DNA of 56,635 nucleotides from Bacteroidales bacterium UBA1199 (GTDB taxonomy: Bacteria; Bacteroidota; Bacteroidia; Bacteroidales; UBA932). Under the pieces are notes generated by a model. It was not told the DNA's origin, did no database searches, and was given only the letters and a program-made list of their open reading frames with translations. The stretch covers positions 19,097 through 75,731 of the forward strand of contig DBXZ01000063.1 in NCBI GenBank assembly GCA_002309795.1. Direction: 5' to 3'. Below are positions 9,563 to 16,620 of the stretch, one piece after another. Within the stretch, counting starts at the first letter, position 1. Each line of letters starts with the position of its first letter. The translations under genes were made by a program, and so were the position numbers.

Positions 9563-10471
9563 CTATGCGTTGATGCGTCGTGCGACGCGGAGTTTTGCGC
9601 TGCGTGCGCGGGTATTGCCGGCAATCTCCTCTTCTTTCGGGAGAATCGGTTTGCGTTCCACGTTCTCGAGCGGAGCGGCGCCGCGGCCCATCAGGTCGCG
9701 CTCGATTTCGCCCTTGGCGTTGCCCGCCTTGAAATAGTTCTTGACCAGCCGGTCTTCCAGCGAATGATAGGTGATGACGGCGATTCGTCCGTCCGGTTTC
9801 AGGCTGCGGATGGCGCCCTGCAGGAAACCCTCCAGGTCGTCCAGTTCGCCGTTCACCTCGATGCGGAGCGCCTGGAAAACCTTTGCCAGGTATTTGTGCT
9901 CCGCCAGTTTGGGCAGGATACTCTCCAGCGCGCGGCTCAGGTCGCCCGTGGTGCAGATGGGGGCGGCCTCCCGTGCACGGCAGATCAGCTGCGCAGCCCG
10001 CCGGCTGTTATCCACTTCGCCATAGAGGCGCAGGATCCGTTCGAGCTCGGCCTCGTCCGCGTCGTTCACCAGGTCGGCGGCCGTCCGTCCGGCGAGGGTA
10101 TTCATCCGCATGTCGAGCGGCGCGTCGAACCGGAACGAAAACCCCCGCTCTCCCGTGTCGAACTGGTGCGACGATACGCCCAGGTCGGCCAGAATGCCGT
10201 CAACTTGCGGATAGCCATGGTATTTCACAAAATTGTGCACAAAACGGAAGTTGTTGTGCACAAGGATGAGCCGCTTGTCCCGGGGGGCGTTGGCCAGGGC
10301 GTCTGCGTCTTTGTCGAAGGCAATCAGCCGTCCCGTCGGCCCCAGTTTCCCGAGCAGGGCGCGGCTGTGTCCGCCGCCGCCGAATGTCGCATCCACATAG
10401 ACCCCGTCCGGCTTGACGGCCAGCGCCTCGATGCTCTCATTCAACAGTACGGGGATATGGTAAGCGGTCAT
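9563..10471 (-). CDS. rsmH: 16S rRNA (cytosine1402-N4)-methyltransferase RsmH
   Basis: An SAM-dependent enzyme that methylates C1402 of 16S rRNA. The 302-residue length matches the family (old name MraW). The N-terminus contains HIPVLLNESIEAL followed by the SAM motif VDATFGGGGHSRALL at about residues 25-39; LADLGVSSHQFD and the C-terminal ITYHSLEDRLVKN region are family hallmarks. It lies 15 bases downstream of mraZ and 3 bases before ftsL in the dcw operon. Confidence 0.97.
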   Translation of the reverse strand: MTAYHIPVLLNESIEALAVKPDGVYVDATFGGGGHSRALLGKLGPTGRLIAFDKDADALANAPRDKRLILVHNNFRFVHNFVKYHGYPQVDGILADLGVSSHQFDTGERGFSFRFDAPLDMRMNTLAGRTAADLVNDADEAELERILRLYGEVDNSRRAAQLICRAREAAPICTTGDLSRALESILPKLAEHKYLAKVFQALRIEVNGELDDLEGFLQGAIRSLKPDGRIAVITYHSLEDRLVKNYFKAGNAKGEIERDLMGRGAAPLENVERKPILPKEEEIAGNTRARSAKLRVARRINA

Positions 10472-10486
10472 GTCGTCCTCCCTGTT

Positions 10487-10939
10487 TTATCCGAGAATCT
10501 TCTCGGCAAGGGCGACGAATGCATTGCTTTCTAATTTCTGGGCCTCGTAGTGATCCTTCGGCCAGATTTCGATCTTATGATTGTTGCCCGAGAATACTAC
10601 TTCTGTTCCGGATGTGATGCCAGCCTGCTCCAGAAGCGCCTTCGGGATCAGGATGCGGCCCAGTTTGTCATCCGGTTCAACGATGGCGGTGCCGCGCATG
10701 TACTCCCGCCAGAAGCGGTCGTGTTCGCGGTTGAAGAAGTTCAGCTTTGCCTTCACGGCGGCGGCCTCAAGCTCCCACTCTGCATAAGAGAACATCTCCA
10801 GACTGCCGGTGAACAGGGAGGCCTTGACCACGAACCGCAGGTCTGCACCCGGGCCCATCGCCACTTTGAAGGCGGCCGGGAACACGATGCGTCCCCGATC
10901 GTCCACTTTCGCCTTGTATTCGCCGATGAAAGTCACCAC
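10487..10939 (-). CDS. mraZ: Transcriptional regulator MraZ (probable GTG start)
   Basis: A DNA-binding regulator of the dcw cluster with two SpoVT/AbrB-like swapped-hairpin domains. The reading frame is open upstream to an ATG at 11056, but that would begin upstream of the promoter. I choose the first of two GTG codons at 10937-10939, giving 150 residues (family about 140-150) beginning VVTFIGEYKAKVDDRGRIVF. The two DRGRI/DKLGRI-type repeats lie at about residues 12-20 and 85-95. A TAnnTTTG -7 box 28 bases upstream and four TGGAA direct repeats beyond it support this start and autoregulation. Confidence 0.9.
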   Translation of the reverse strand: MVTFIGEYKAKVDDRGRIVFPAAFKVAMGPGADLRFVVKASLFTGSLEMFSYAEWELEAAAVKAKLNFFNREHDRFWREYMRGTAIVEPDDKLGRILIPKALLEQAGITSGTEVVFSGNNHKIEIWPKDHYEAQKLESNAFVALAEKILG

Positions 10940-10967
10940 GTTGAAATTGTCGGAAATTATACGACTG

Positions 10968-10975
10968 CAAAGGTA
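10968..10975 (-). promoter_or_regulatory. Promoter -7 box of mraZ / dcw operon
   Basis: TACCTTTG on the minus strand matches the Bacteroidota TAnnTTTG -7 consensus. The predicted transcription start is about 7 bases downstream, leaving a leader of roughly 20 nt before the GTG of mraZ. No clear TTTG -33 element is present; the MraZ-type repeats occupy that region instead. Confidence 0.75.
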
Positions 10976-10985
10976 CGGATTAATC

Positions 10986-11020
10986 TTCCATTTTCTTCCA
11001 TCCGCTTCCATTTCTTTCCA
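10986..11020 (-). promoter_or_regulatory. Four TGGAA direct repeats, likely MraZ operator
   Basis: On the minus strand TGGAA occurs four times, each followed by five variable bases, giving an exact 10-bp period. The repeat nearest the promoter ends 10 bases before the mraZ -7 box. Known MraZ operators in other bacteria are tandem TGGGN repeats with 5-bp spacers upstream of mraZ, so spacing, place and core sequence all fit, with TGGAA replacing TGGGN. Bound protein here would cover the -33 region and so could repress the whole cluster. The role is inferred; the repeat is directly seen. Confidence 0.8.
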
Positions 11021-11024
11021 CATT

Positions 11025-11055
11025 TTATCCACAGCTTCCGCGGCACTTATCAACA
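11025..11055 (+). promoter_or_regulatory. Two DnaA-box-like 9-mers
   Basis: TTATCCACA at 11025-11033 is identical to the E. coli consensus DnaA box. TTATCAACA at 11047-11055 differs by one base. They are in the same orientation with starts 22 bp apart, about two helical turns, between the divergent mraZ and xseA promoters. Regulation of the division cluster or of xseA by DnaA is possible, but chance occurrence cannot be excluded. Confidence 0.4.
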
Positions 11056-11069
11056 CTCGTTTTTTTTGC

Positions 11070-11077
11070 TACTTTTG
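11070..11077 (+). promoter_or_regulatory. Promoter -7 box of xseA
   Basis: TACTTTTG matches the TAnnTTTG consensus. The predicted transcription start (about 6-7 bases on) falls at or next to the first base of the xseA ATG at 11083, so the xseA message may be leaderless or nearly so. Confidence 0.65.
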
Positions 11078-11082
11078 TGGTG

Positions 11083-12282
11083 ATGGAAAACGAAGTCCGT
11101 GAGAACGTAGGGCTGTATGAGCTGCAGCACCGGATCCAGGGGGCTCTGGCAGAGAATTTTGCCGGAAAGTACTGGGTGCGGGCGGAGGTAAGCGAGTGCA
11201 AGCTGAACCCGGCCGGCCACTGCTACCTGACGCTGGTGGAAAAGGCCGAGTCCGACGGCGAGCTGCAGGCGCGCGCTTCGGCGATTGTCTGGGCTTCGTC
11301 GTGGCGGCTGATCGGGCCCTATTTCGAACGGGAAACCGGTGCGCAGATAGCCGCCGGCATGAAGATCCTCGTGCAGGCCCAGGTGCAATACTCCGAACTC
11401 TACGGACTCTCGCTGATTATCTCGGATATCGATCCTTCCTTTACCCTGGGCGAGCTGGAAATGGCCCGCCGGCAGACCCTGCTCCGGTTGGAAAAAGAGG
11501 GGATGCTGGATCTGAACGCCCAGCTGACGCTGCCCGCCCTGCCGCGCCGCTTTGCGGTGATTACCAGCGAAACGGCGGCCGGATGGCGCGACTTCCGTCA
11601 CCACCTGCACGACAACGAATACGGCTTCAAGTTCACGACCACGCTGTTCCAGGCCACGATGCAGGGGAGTGACGCTCCCGCCAGCATCATCGCCGCGCTC
11701 GATGCCGTGGCTGCCCGCGAGAGGGAGTTCGATGCCGTGCTCATCCTGCGGGGCGGCGGCGGAGCGTCCGACCTGGTCTGTTTCGACGACTACGAACTCG
11801 CCGTCAACGTGGCGCAGTTCCCGCTGCCGGTCCTCACGGGCATCGGGCACGACCACGACCATCATATCATCGACGATGTGGCCCACACCAGCGTCAAGAC
11901 GCCGACCGCCCTGGCGGACCATATCATAGACCTCTTTGCGGCGGCAGACTATGAACTCGCCTCGCTCGCGACCCGTCTGCGGCTGGCCCTGGAATCCAAG
12001 ATTTCGCGCAGCGAGGCGCAGCTGGAAGCGCAACTGATGCGCATCCGCAGCGCCGTTTCGCTCCGGTACACGCTGGAAGAGAAGCGGCTGGAGACGCTGA
12101 TGCTGAGAGTCTCTGCAGCCGATCCGCAGGCGCATCTCTCCCGCGGCGGTTCGCTCGTCCTGCGCGAAGGCGTCCGCGCTACCCGGGCGGCGGACTTCCG
12201 CCCCGGCGACCGGCTGAGCGCCCTCTTCGGCGACGGAAAGGTGGAGGCGACGGTTATATCCAAAGAATTGAAAACGAACTGA
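11083..12282 (+). CDS. xseA: Exodeoxyribonuclease VII large subunit
   Basis: The catalytic subunit of exonuclease VII, which degrades single-stranded DNA in both directions into oligonucleotides. The 399-residue protein has an N-terminal OB-fold (about 8-110, including KYWVRAEVSECK and GHCYLTLVEK), then a nuclease domain with FAVITSETAAGWRDF, VLILRGGGGASDL and HDHDHHIIDDVAHTSVKTPTA, followed by a long helical region and a short C-terminal domain. I take the ATG at 11083; the frame also has two GTG codons just upstream, inside the promoter. It is three bases from xseB. Confidence 0.95.
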   Translation: MENEVRENVGLYELQHRIQGALAENFAGKYWVRAEVSECKLNPAGHCYLTLVEKAESDGELQARASAIVWASSWRLIGPYFERETGAQIAAGMKILVQAQVQYSELYGLSLIISDIDPSFTLGELEMARRQTLLRLEKEGMLDLNAQLTLPALPRRFAVITSETAAGWRDFRHHLHDNEYGFKFTTTLFQATMQGSDAPASIIAALDAVAAREREFDAVLILRGGGGASDLVCFDDYELAVNVAQFPLPVLTGIGHDHDHHIIDDVAHTSVKTPTALADHIIDLFAAADYELASLATRLRLALESKISRSEAQLEAQLMRIRSAVSLRYTLEEKRLETLMLRVSAADPQAHLSRGGSLVLREGVRATRAADFRPGDRLSALFGDGKVEATVISKELKTN

Positions 12283-12284
12283 AT

Positions 12285-12482
12285 ATGAAAGAGCAGAAAA
12301 CCTACGAAGAAGTCTTCGGGGAAATCGAAAAGCTGGTTGCGGCCATCGAGGATCCCAAGCGGGACCTTTCGGCCGTAGCCGCCGACGTGCGCGAGGCGAT
12401 GGAAAAAATTGCCTGGTGCAGGGAGTATCTCCGCGGCGACCGTGAAAAGATGGATGAACTTTTAAAGGAGGAACAGCAATGA
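12285..12482 (+). CDS. xseB: Exodeoxyribonuclease VII small subunit
   Basis: A 65-residue helical protein that binds XseA to form the holoenzyme. The sequence YEEVFGEIEKLVAAIEDP at residues 7-24 matches the family pattern of an N-terminal amphipathic helix followed by a second helix. It follows xseA directly, and its stop codon overlaps the ribF ATG (ATGA), so expression of the three genes is likely coupled. Confidence 0.93.
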   Translation: MKEQKTYEEVFGEIEKLVAAIEDPKRDLSAVAADVREAMEKIAWCREYLRGDREKMDELLKEEQQ

Positions 12483-13369
12483 TCGTAGCAGCAACCGGTT
12501 TTTTTGACGGGGTCCACAGCGGACACCGCATGGTGATTGACAAGGCGGTGGCCCTTGCCAAAGAATACAACGGAAAAAGCATCATCGTTACCTTCTGGCC
12601 CCATCCCCGCAACGTTCTCCAGCTGGATGCGGATAAATTGCGCCTCCTGAGTTCCCTTGAGGAGAAGCGCCAGCGGGTGCTCGCCTGCGGCGTGGATGAA
12701 TTTGTGGTGCTGCCTTTCACCCGGGATTTCAGCGGTCTGACCGCGAGCGAATTCTTGAGCCGCTACCTGATTGGCCGCTATGGTGTGACCCATCTGGTGC
12801 TGGGGTATGATCATCACCTGGGAAGCGACGATGTCCGCGACGTTGACCAGCGCGACCGCATCGTACGCATGTGCGGCATTGTCCCGGTTCCCGTTTCGGA
12901 CAGCATCTCCGCCTCCGGACGCGCCGTGAGTTCCACGATGATCCGCGAGATCCTCTCGAAGGGTGACGTCGTGCTGGGCGGCAGCCTGCTGGGCTACCGC
13001 TATGCGCTTGACGGCGTGGTGGTGGCCGGCCAGCGGATTGGCCGTACGATCGGTTTCCCCACCGCCAACCTCTCGCTCTACGAGCCGCTCAAACTGATTC
13101 CCGCCGGCGGCGTCTATGTGGTCAGCGTGACCGTTTTGGGCAAGTCTTACCTGGGTATCTGCAACATAGGCACTCGTCCTACGCTGGGCGACGGAAGGGG
13201 GCAGATCGTGGAGACCCATATCCTGGATTTCGACGAAGAGATTTACGGCCTGGACCTCCGTATCGAGTTCATCAGCCGCCTCCGTGACGAGCGGAAATTC
13301 GATTCGCTCGAGGATCTGAAAAAACAGTTGAAGAAAGACCTTTCCGCTGCGCGGAAATTCGAGATATAA
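12479..13369 (+). CDS. ribF: Bifunctional riboflavin kinase / FMN adenylyltransferase
   Basis: Makes FMN and then FAD from riboflavin. The 296-residue protein has an N-terminal nucleotidyltransferase domain with GFFDGVHSGHR at residues 8-18 (HxGH-type nucleotide site) and a C-terminal riboflavin kinase domain beginning near residue 185, with GRTIGFPTANLS and GICNIGTRPTLGDG. Both halves look complete. It overlaps xseB by four bases. Confidence 0.96.
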   Translation: MIVAATGFFDGVHSGHRMVIDKAVALAKEYNGKSIIVTFWPHPRNVLQLDADKLRLLSSLEEKRQRVLACGVDEFVVLPFTRDFSGLTASEFLSRYLIGRYGVTHLVLGYDHHLGSDDVRDVDQRDRIVRMCGIVPVPVSDSISASGRAVSSTMIREILSKGDVVLGGSLLGYRYALDGVVVAGQRIGRTIGFPTANLSLYEPLKLIPAGGVYVVSVTVLGKSYLGICNIGTRPTLGDGRGQIVETHILDFDEEIYGLDLRIEFISRLRDERKFDSLEDLKKQLKKDLSAARKFEI

Positions 13370-13373
13370 TTCG

Positions 13374-13381
13374 TATCTTTG
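13374..13381 (+). promoter_or_regulatory. Promoter -7 box of ysxC-prs-nadE
   Basis: TATCTTTG matches TAnnTTTG. It starts four bases after the ribF stop codon and 33 bases before the ysxC start, so ysxC probably begins a new transcription unit. No convincing -33 element is seen. A 7-bp hairpin (13341-13357, three-base loop) at the end of ribF has no T-run, so I do not call it a terminator. Confidence 0.65.
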
Positions 13382-13406
13382 CCCCGTCTCAAAACCGGGG
13401 GTCAAA

Positions 13407-14006
13407 ATGATGGAAATTCGCAGCGCCGTCTTTGCCGGAAGCAGCCAAAAGCTTCCCGAGCGGCCTGCTGCCCGTCTCCCCGAATTTGCCTTCATAGGCC
13501 GCTCCAACGTGGGCAAATCCTCCCTGATCAACTGTCTCTGCGCACATGGCAAACTGGCGCACACCTCGTCGCAGCCCGGCAAGACGCGGCTGGTCAACCA
13601 CTTCCTGATCAACGACGCCTGGTACCTGGTGGACCTGCCGGGTTACGGCTACGCCAAAATGGGCCGCGAAGGCCGCGAAAAGCTGGCCGAAATGATCCGC
13701 GGTTACGTGTTGGGATCGGAGGAACTGGTGCTCCTCTTCGTGCTGCTCGATTCGCGTCTGCCGCTGCAGAAGATCGATCTGGAATTCATCCGGATGCTGG
13801 GCGAGAACGGCATCCCCTTCGCCATCATCTACACCAAATGCGACAAATCCGGCGTCACTGCGCTGGAGAAGCAGCTCGCGGAGAACAATGCCGCCCTGTT
13901 GACCGAGTGGGAGGAACTTCCGCCGGTTTTCCGCTCCTCTTCCAAAGACAAAACGGGCCGCGAGGAGATTCTGAGTTATATGGGAACCATTCTTAAAAAT
14001 CTATAA
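13407..14006 (+). CDS. ysxC: Ribosome biogenesis GTPase YsxC/YihA (EngB)
   Basis: A TRAFAC GTPase needed for assembly of the large ribosomal subunit. The 199-residue length fits the family. G motifs are present: G1 GRSNVGKSSLI at about residues 31-41, a G2-region threonine in QPGKTR, G3 DLPGYGYAK near 74, and G4 TKCD near 146. A second in-frame ATG lies one codon after the first. It is transcribed ahead of prs. Confidence 0.95.
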   Translation: MMEIRSAVFAGSSQKLPERPAARLPEFAFIGRSNVGKSSLINCLCAHGKLAHTSSQPGKTRLVNHFLINDAWYLVDLPGYGYAKMGREGREKLAEMIRGYVLGSEELVLLFVLLDSRLPLQKIDLEFIRMLGENGIPFAIIYTKCDKSGVTALEKQLAENNAALLTEWEELPPVFRSSSKDKTGREEILSYMGTILKNL

Positions 14007-14032
14007 ACCTTTTATAACCTATTCAGAAACCT

Positions 14033-15007
14033 ATGGAACAGTACAGCAATCACCGATTGGAACAGTACGATCATCGATTGAAACTCTTTGCCTGCACGGG
14101 CGCCCGTCCTTTCGCAGAGAAGATCGCGGAAAAACTCGGCATCAAGGTAGGCGAGTCCGAACTGACCGTTTTCAGCGACGGGGAATTCCAGCCCCAGTAT
14201 ATCGAGAGCGTCCGCGGCGCGACCGTCTTCATCGTGCAGGGTACCAATCCGCCGGCCGACAACCTCTTCGAGCTGCTGCTGATGATCGATGCCGCACGCC
14301 GTGCTTCCGCCTACAAGGTGATTGCCGTGATTCCGTACTTCGGCTGGGCCCGTCAGGACCGCAAGGACCGTCCCCGCGTCTCGATCGCTTCCAAACTGGT
14401 GGCCAACATGCTGACCGCTGCCGGCTGCGACCGCGTGATGACCTGCGAACTCCACGCCGCACAGATCCAGGGCTTCTTCGACATCCCGGTGGATCACCTC
14501 TGGGCAAGCTCCATCTTCATTCCTTATATCAAGGACCTGAACCTTGAGAACCTGGCCATCGCTTCGCCGGATATGGGCGGCGCCAAAAAGGCCAACGTCT
14601 ACGCAAAGAATCTCAACGCCTCCCTCATCATCTGCCACAAGGACCGCTCCAAGGCCAACGTGGTGGGCAGCATGACCGCAATCGGTGACATCGAGGGCAA
14701 GGACGTCGTGATCGTGGACGATATGGTTGACACCGCCGGCACCATCACCAAATGCGCCGACGTGCTCATGGAACGCGGCGCCCGCAGCGTCCGGGCCGTC
14801 TGCACCCACGCCATTCTCTCGGGACCCGCTTACGACCGCATCAACGCCTCCTGCATCCAGGAGTTCATCGTGGCCGACACCGTTCCTCTCAAGGCAGACA
14901 GGGACAACTCCAAGTTCACCGTGCTTTCGATGACCGGCCTCTTCGCCGACGTGATCGACCGCATCTATCATAACGAACCGGTCAGCGACCTCTTCATCCG
15001 CAGTTAA
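14033..15007 (+). CDS. prs: Ribose-phosphate pyrophosphokinase
   Basis: Makes PRPP from ribose 5-phosphate and ATP, feeding purine, pyrimidine, histidine and NAD synthesis. The 324-residue protein has the flexible ATP loop PYFGWARQDRKDRPR near residue 100, the histidine in CELHAAQIQGFFD, and the PRPP-binding loop VVIVDDMVDTAGT near 225. An N-terminal extension of about 15 residues precedes the conserved start LKLFACTGARPFA. The NAD synthetase gene nadE follows after two bases; PRPP is also a precursor for NAD. Confidence 0.96.
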   Translation: MEQYSNHRLEQYDHRLKLFACTGARPFAEKIAEKLGIKVGESELTVFSDGEFQPQYIESVRGATVFIVQGTNPPADNLFELLLMIDAARRASAYKVIAVIPYFGWARQDRKDRPRVSIASKLVANMLTAAGCDRVMTCELHAAQIQGFFDIPVDHLWASSIFIPYIKDLNLENLAIASPDMGGAKKANVYAKNLNASLIICHKDRSKANVVGSMTAIGDIEGKDVVIVDDMVDTAGTITKCADVLMERGARSVRAVCTHAILSGPAYDRINASCIQEFIVADTVPLKADRDNSKFTVLSMTGLFADVIDRIYHNEPVSDLFIRS

Positions 15008-15009
15008 TC

Positions 15010-15852
15010 ATGATTCTCGAACCCTCACTTCCGATTGAAAAAGTCCACAAGACACTTGTCGACAAGATAGCCGCTTACTTTGCCGGCTGCAACAAGACCA
15101 AAGCCGTGATCGGCCTCTCCGGCGGTATCGACTCCGCCGTGGTCTATGCCCTTGCCGTCGAGGCACTGGGTGTTAAAAATGTCCGCGGCATCCTGATGCC
15201 CTCCGAATATTCCTCCATCCACTCCGTTTCCGACGCCGTGGAGCTGGTGAACAACGTGGGCGGCCGTTACGACATTATCCCCATCGAAAAGATCTACGCC
15301 GCATTCATGCGCGAGATGGTCGGATATTTTTCAATCGGTGAGTGGTTCGTGGCGCAGGAAAACCTGCAGGCCCGCATCCGCGGAACCATCGTGATGACCT
15401 ACGCGAACCGCTACGACGCGCTGCTGCTCAACACCTCCAACAAGAGCGAACTCTTTATGGGCTACGGCACGCTCTACGGCGACCTTTGCGGTGCGATGAT
15501 GGTCCTTGCGGACCTCTACAAACTGCAGGTTTACGAACTGGCGAATCATATCAACTCCGGCAAGAAACTCATCATTCCCGAGCACTCCATCTCCAAGGAG
15601 CCCTCGGCAGAGCTGAAGCCGAACCAGAAAGACACCGACACGCTTCCGCCCTACGGTGTGCTGGACCCGATTCTCCACGCACTGCACGAAGAGGGCATCC
15701 CGGCGGAACAGGTGATCGCTTCCGGCGCGGACCCCGCATTGGTGGACCGGATTGTCCGCCTCAAGGCGGGTGCCGCCTTCAAGGTCATGCAGCTGCCACC
15801 CATCCTTACGGTGGGTGACCATCCGCTTGCTCCCGCGGAAAAGTGTCTCTAA
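15010..15852 (+). CDS. nadE: NH3-dependent NAD+ synthetase
   Basis: Amidates nicotinic acid adenine dinucleotide to NAD+. The 280-residue protein is the synthetase domain alone, without an N-terminal glutaminase domain, so it should use ammonia. The PP-loop GLSGGIDSAVVYA is at residues 37-49; NTSNKSELFMGYGTLYGD and HSISKEPSAELKPNQKDTD are family motifs for NaAD and ATP binding. It ends about 10 bases from the converging lptB stop. Confidence 0.93.
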   Translation: MILEPSLPIEKVHKTLVDKIAAYFAGCNKTKAVIGLSGGIDSAVVYALAVEALGVKNVRGILMPSEYSSIHSVSDAVELVNNVGGRYDIIPIEKIYAAFMREMVGYFSIGEWFVAQENLQARIRGTIVMTYANRYDALLLNTSNKSELFMGYGTLYGDLCGAMMVLADLYKLQVYELANHINSGKKLIIPEHSISKEPSAELKPNQKDTDTLPPYGVLDPILHALHEEGIPAEQVIASGADPALVDRIVRLKAGAAFKVMQLPPILTVGDHPLAPAEKCL

Positions 15853-15861
15853 ATTAGTGGA

Positions 15862-16614
15862 TTACTGCTCCGCCCGTTCGTGCAGAACGGCTTTGCGGAG
15901 CTCGAAATTCTGTCCCAGGTACTTCTTGCGGACCTCCGGATTGGCGGCCAGCTGTTCGGCGGTGCCGCTCTCCAAAATGCTGCCTTCATAGAGCAGGTAG
16001 GCCCGGTCGGTGATGGCCAGGGTCTCATGGACGTTGTGGTCCGTGATGATGATGCCGATGTTCTTGGTCTTGAGTTTGGCAATGATGTGCTGGATATCCT
16101 CCACGGCAATCGGGTCCACTCCGGCGAACGGCTCGTCCAGCAGGATGAACTTGGGATTGATGGCCAGCGCGCGGGCAATCTCGCAGCGGCGCCGCTCGCC
16201 GCCGGAGAGCTGAATGCCCAGGCTCTTGCGGACTTTGTGCAGACCGAACTCTTCAATCAGGGATTCGAGCCGCTCCAGCCGGTAATTCTTTTCAAATCCG
16301 GCCATCTCCATCACGGAGAGAATGTTGTCCTGAACGCTCATCGTGCGGAAGACGGAAGCCTCCTGGGCCAGGTAGCCGACTCCCTTCTGGGCGCGGCGGT
16401 ACATGGGCAATTTGGTGATGTCTTCGTCGTCCAGAAAGATCTGCCCGTCGTTGGGCTTGATCAGGCCGGTAATCATATAGAAAGAGGTGGTCTTGCCGGC
16501 GCCGTTCGGCCCTAACAGACCCACGATTTCGCCCTGTTCGACTTCGATGGAGACGCTTTTGACGACCGTGCGTTTGCCGTATCTCTTGACCAGATCCTTG
16601 CAGCTGAGTTTCAT
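15862..16614 (-). CDS. lptB: LPS export ABC ATP-binding protein LptB
   Basis: The ATPase that powers extraction of lipopolysaccharide from the inner membrane (LptB2FG). In the 250-residue protein the Walker A is GPNGAGKTTSFYM near residues 35-47, the signature is LSGGERRRCEIARAL near 140, Walker B FILLDEPFAGVDP near 160, and the switch histidine lies in ITDHNVHE. The match to the LptB branch (GYLAQEASVFR, GVDPIAVEDIQHI) is strong. It follows dnaX by six bases. No lptF or lptG is in the window. Confidence 0.93.
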   Translation of the reverse strand: MKLSCKDLVKRYGKRTVVKSVSIEVEQGEIVGLLGPNGAGKTTSFYMITGLIKPNDGQIFLDDEDITKLPMYRRAQKGVGYLAQEASVFRTMSVQDNILSVMEMAGFEKNYRLERLESLIEEFGLHKVRKSLGIQLSGGERRRCEIARALAINPKFILLDEPFAGVDPIAVEDIQHIIAKLKTKNIGIIITDHNVHETLAITDRAYLLYEGSILESGTAEQLAANPEVRKKYLGQNFELRKAVLHERAEQ

Positions 16615-16620
16615 ATCTGA

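Noticed and set aside
13341..13357. Hairpin at the end of ribF as a terminator
   Set aside because: A good 7-bp stem, but inside the coding sequence and with no T-run after it.
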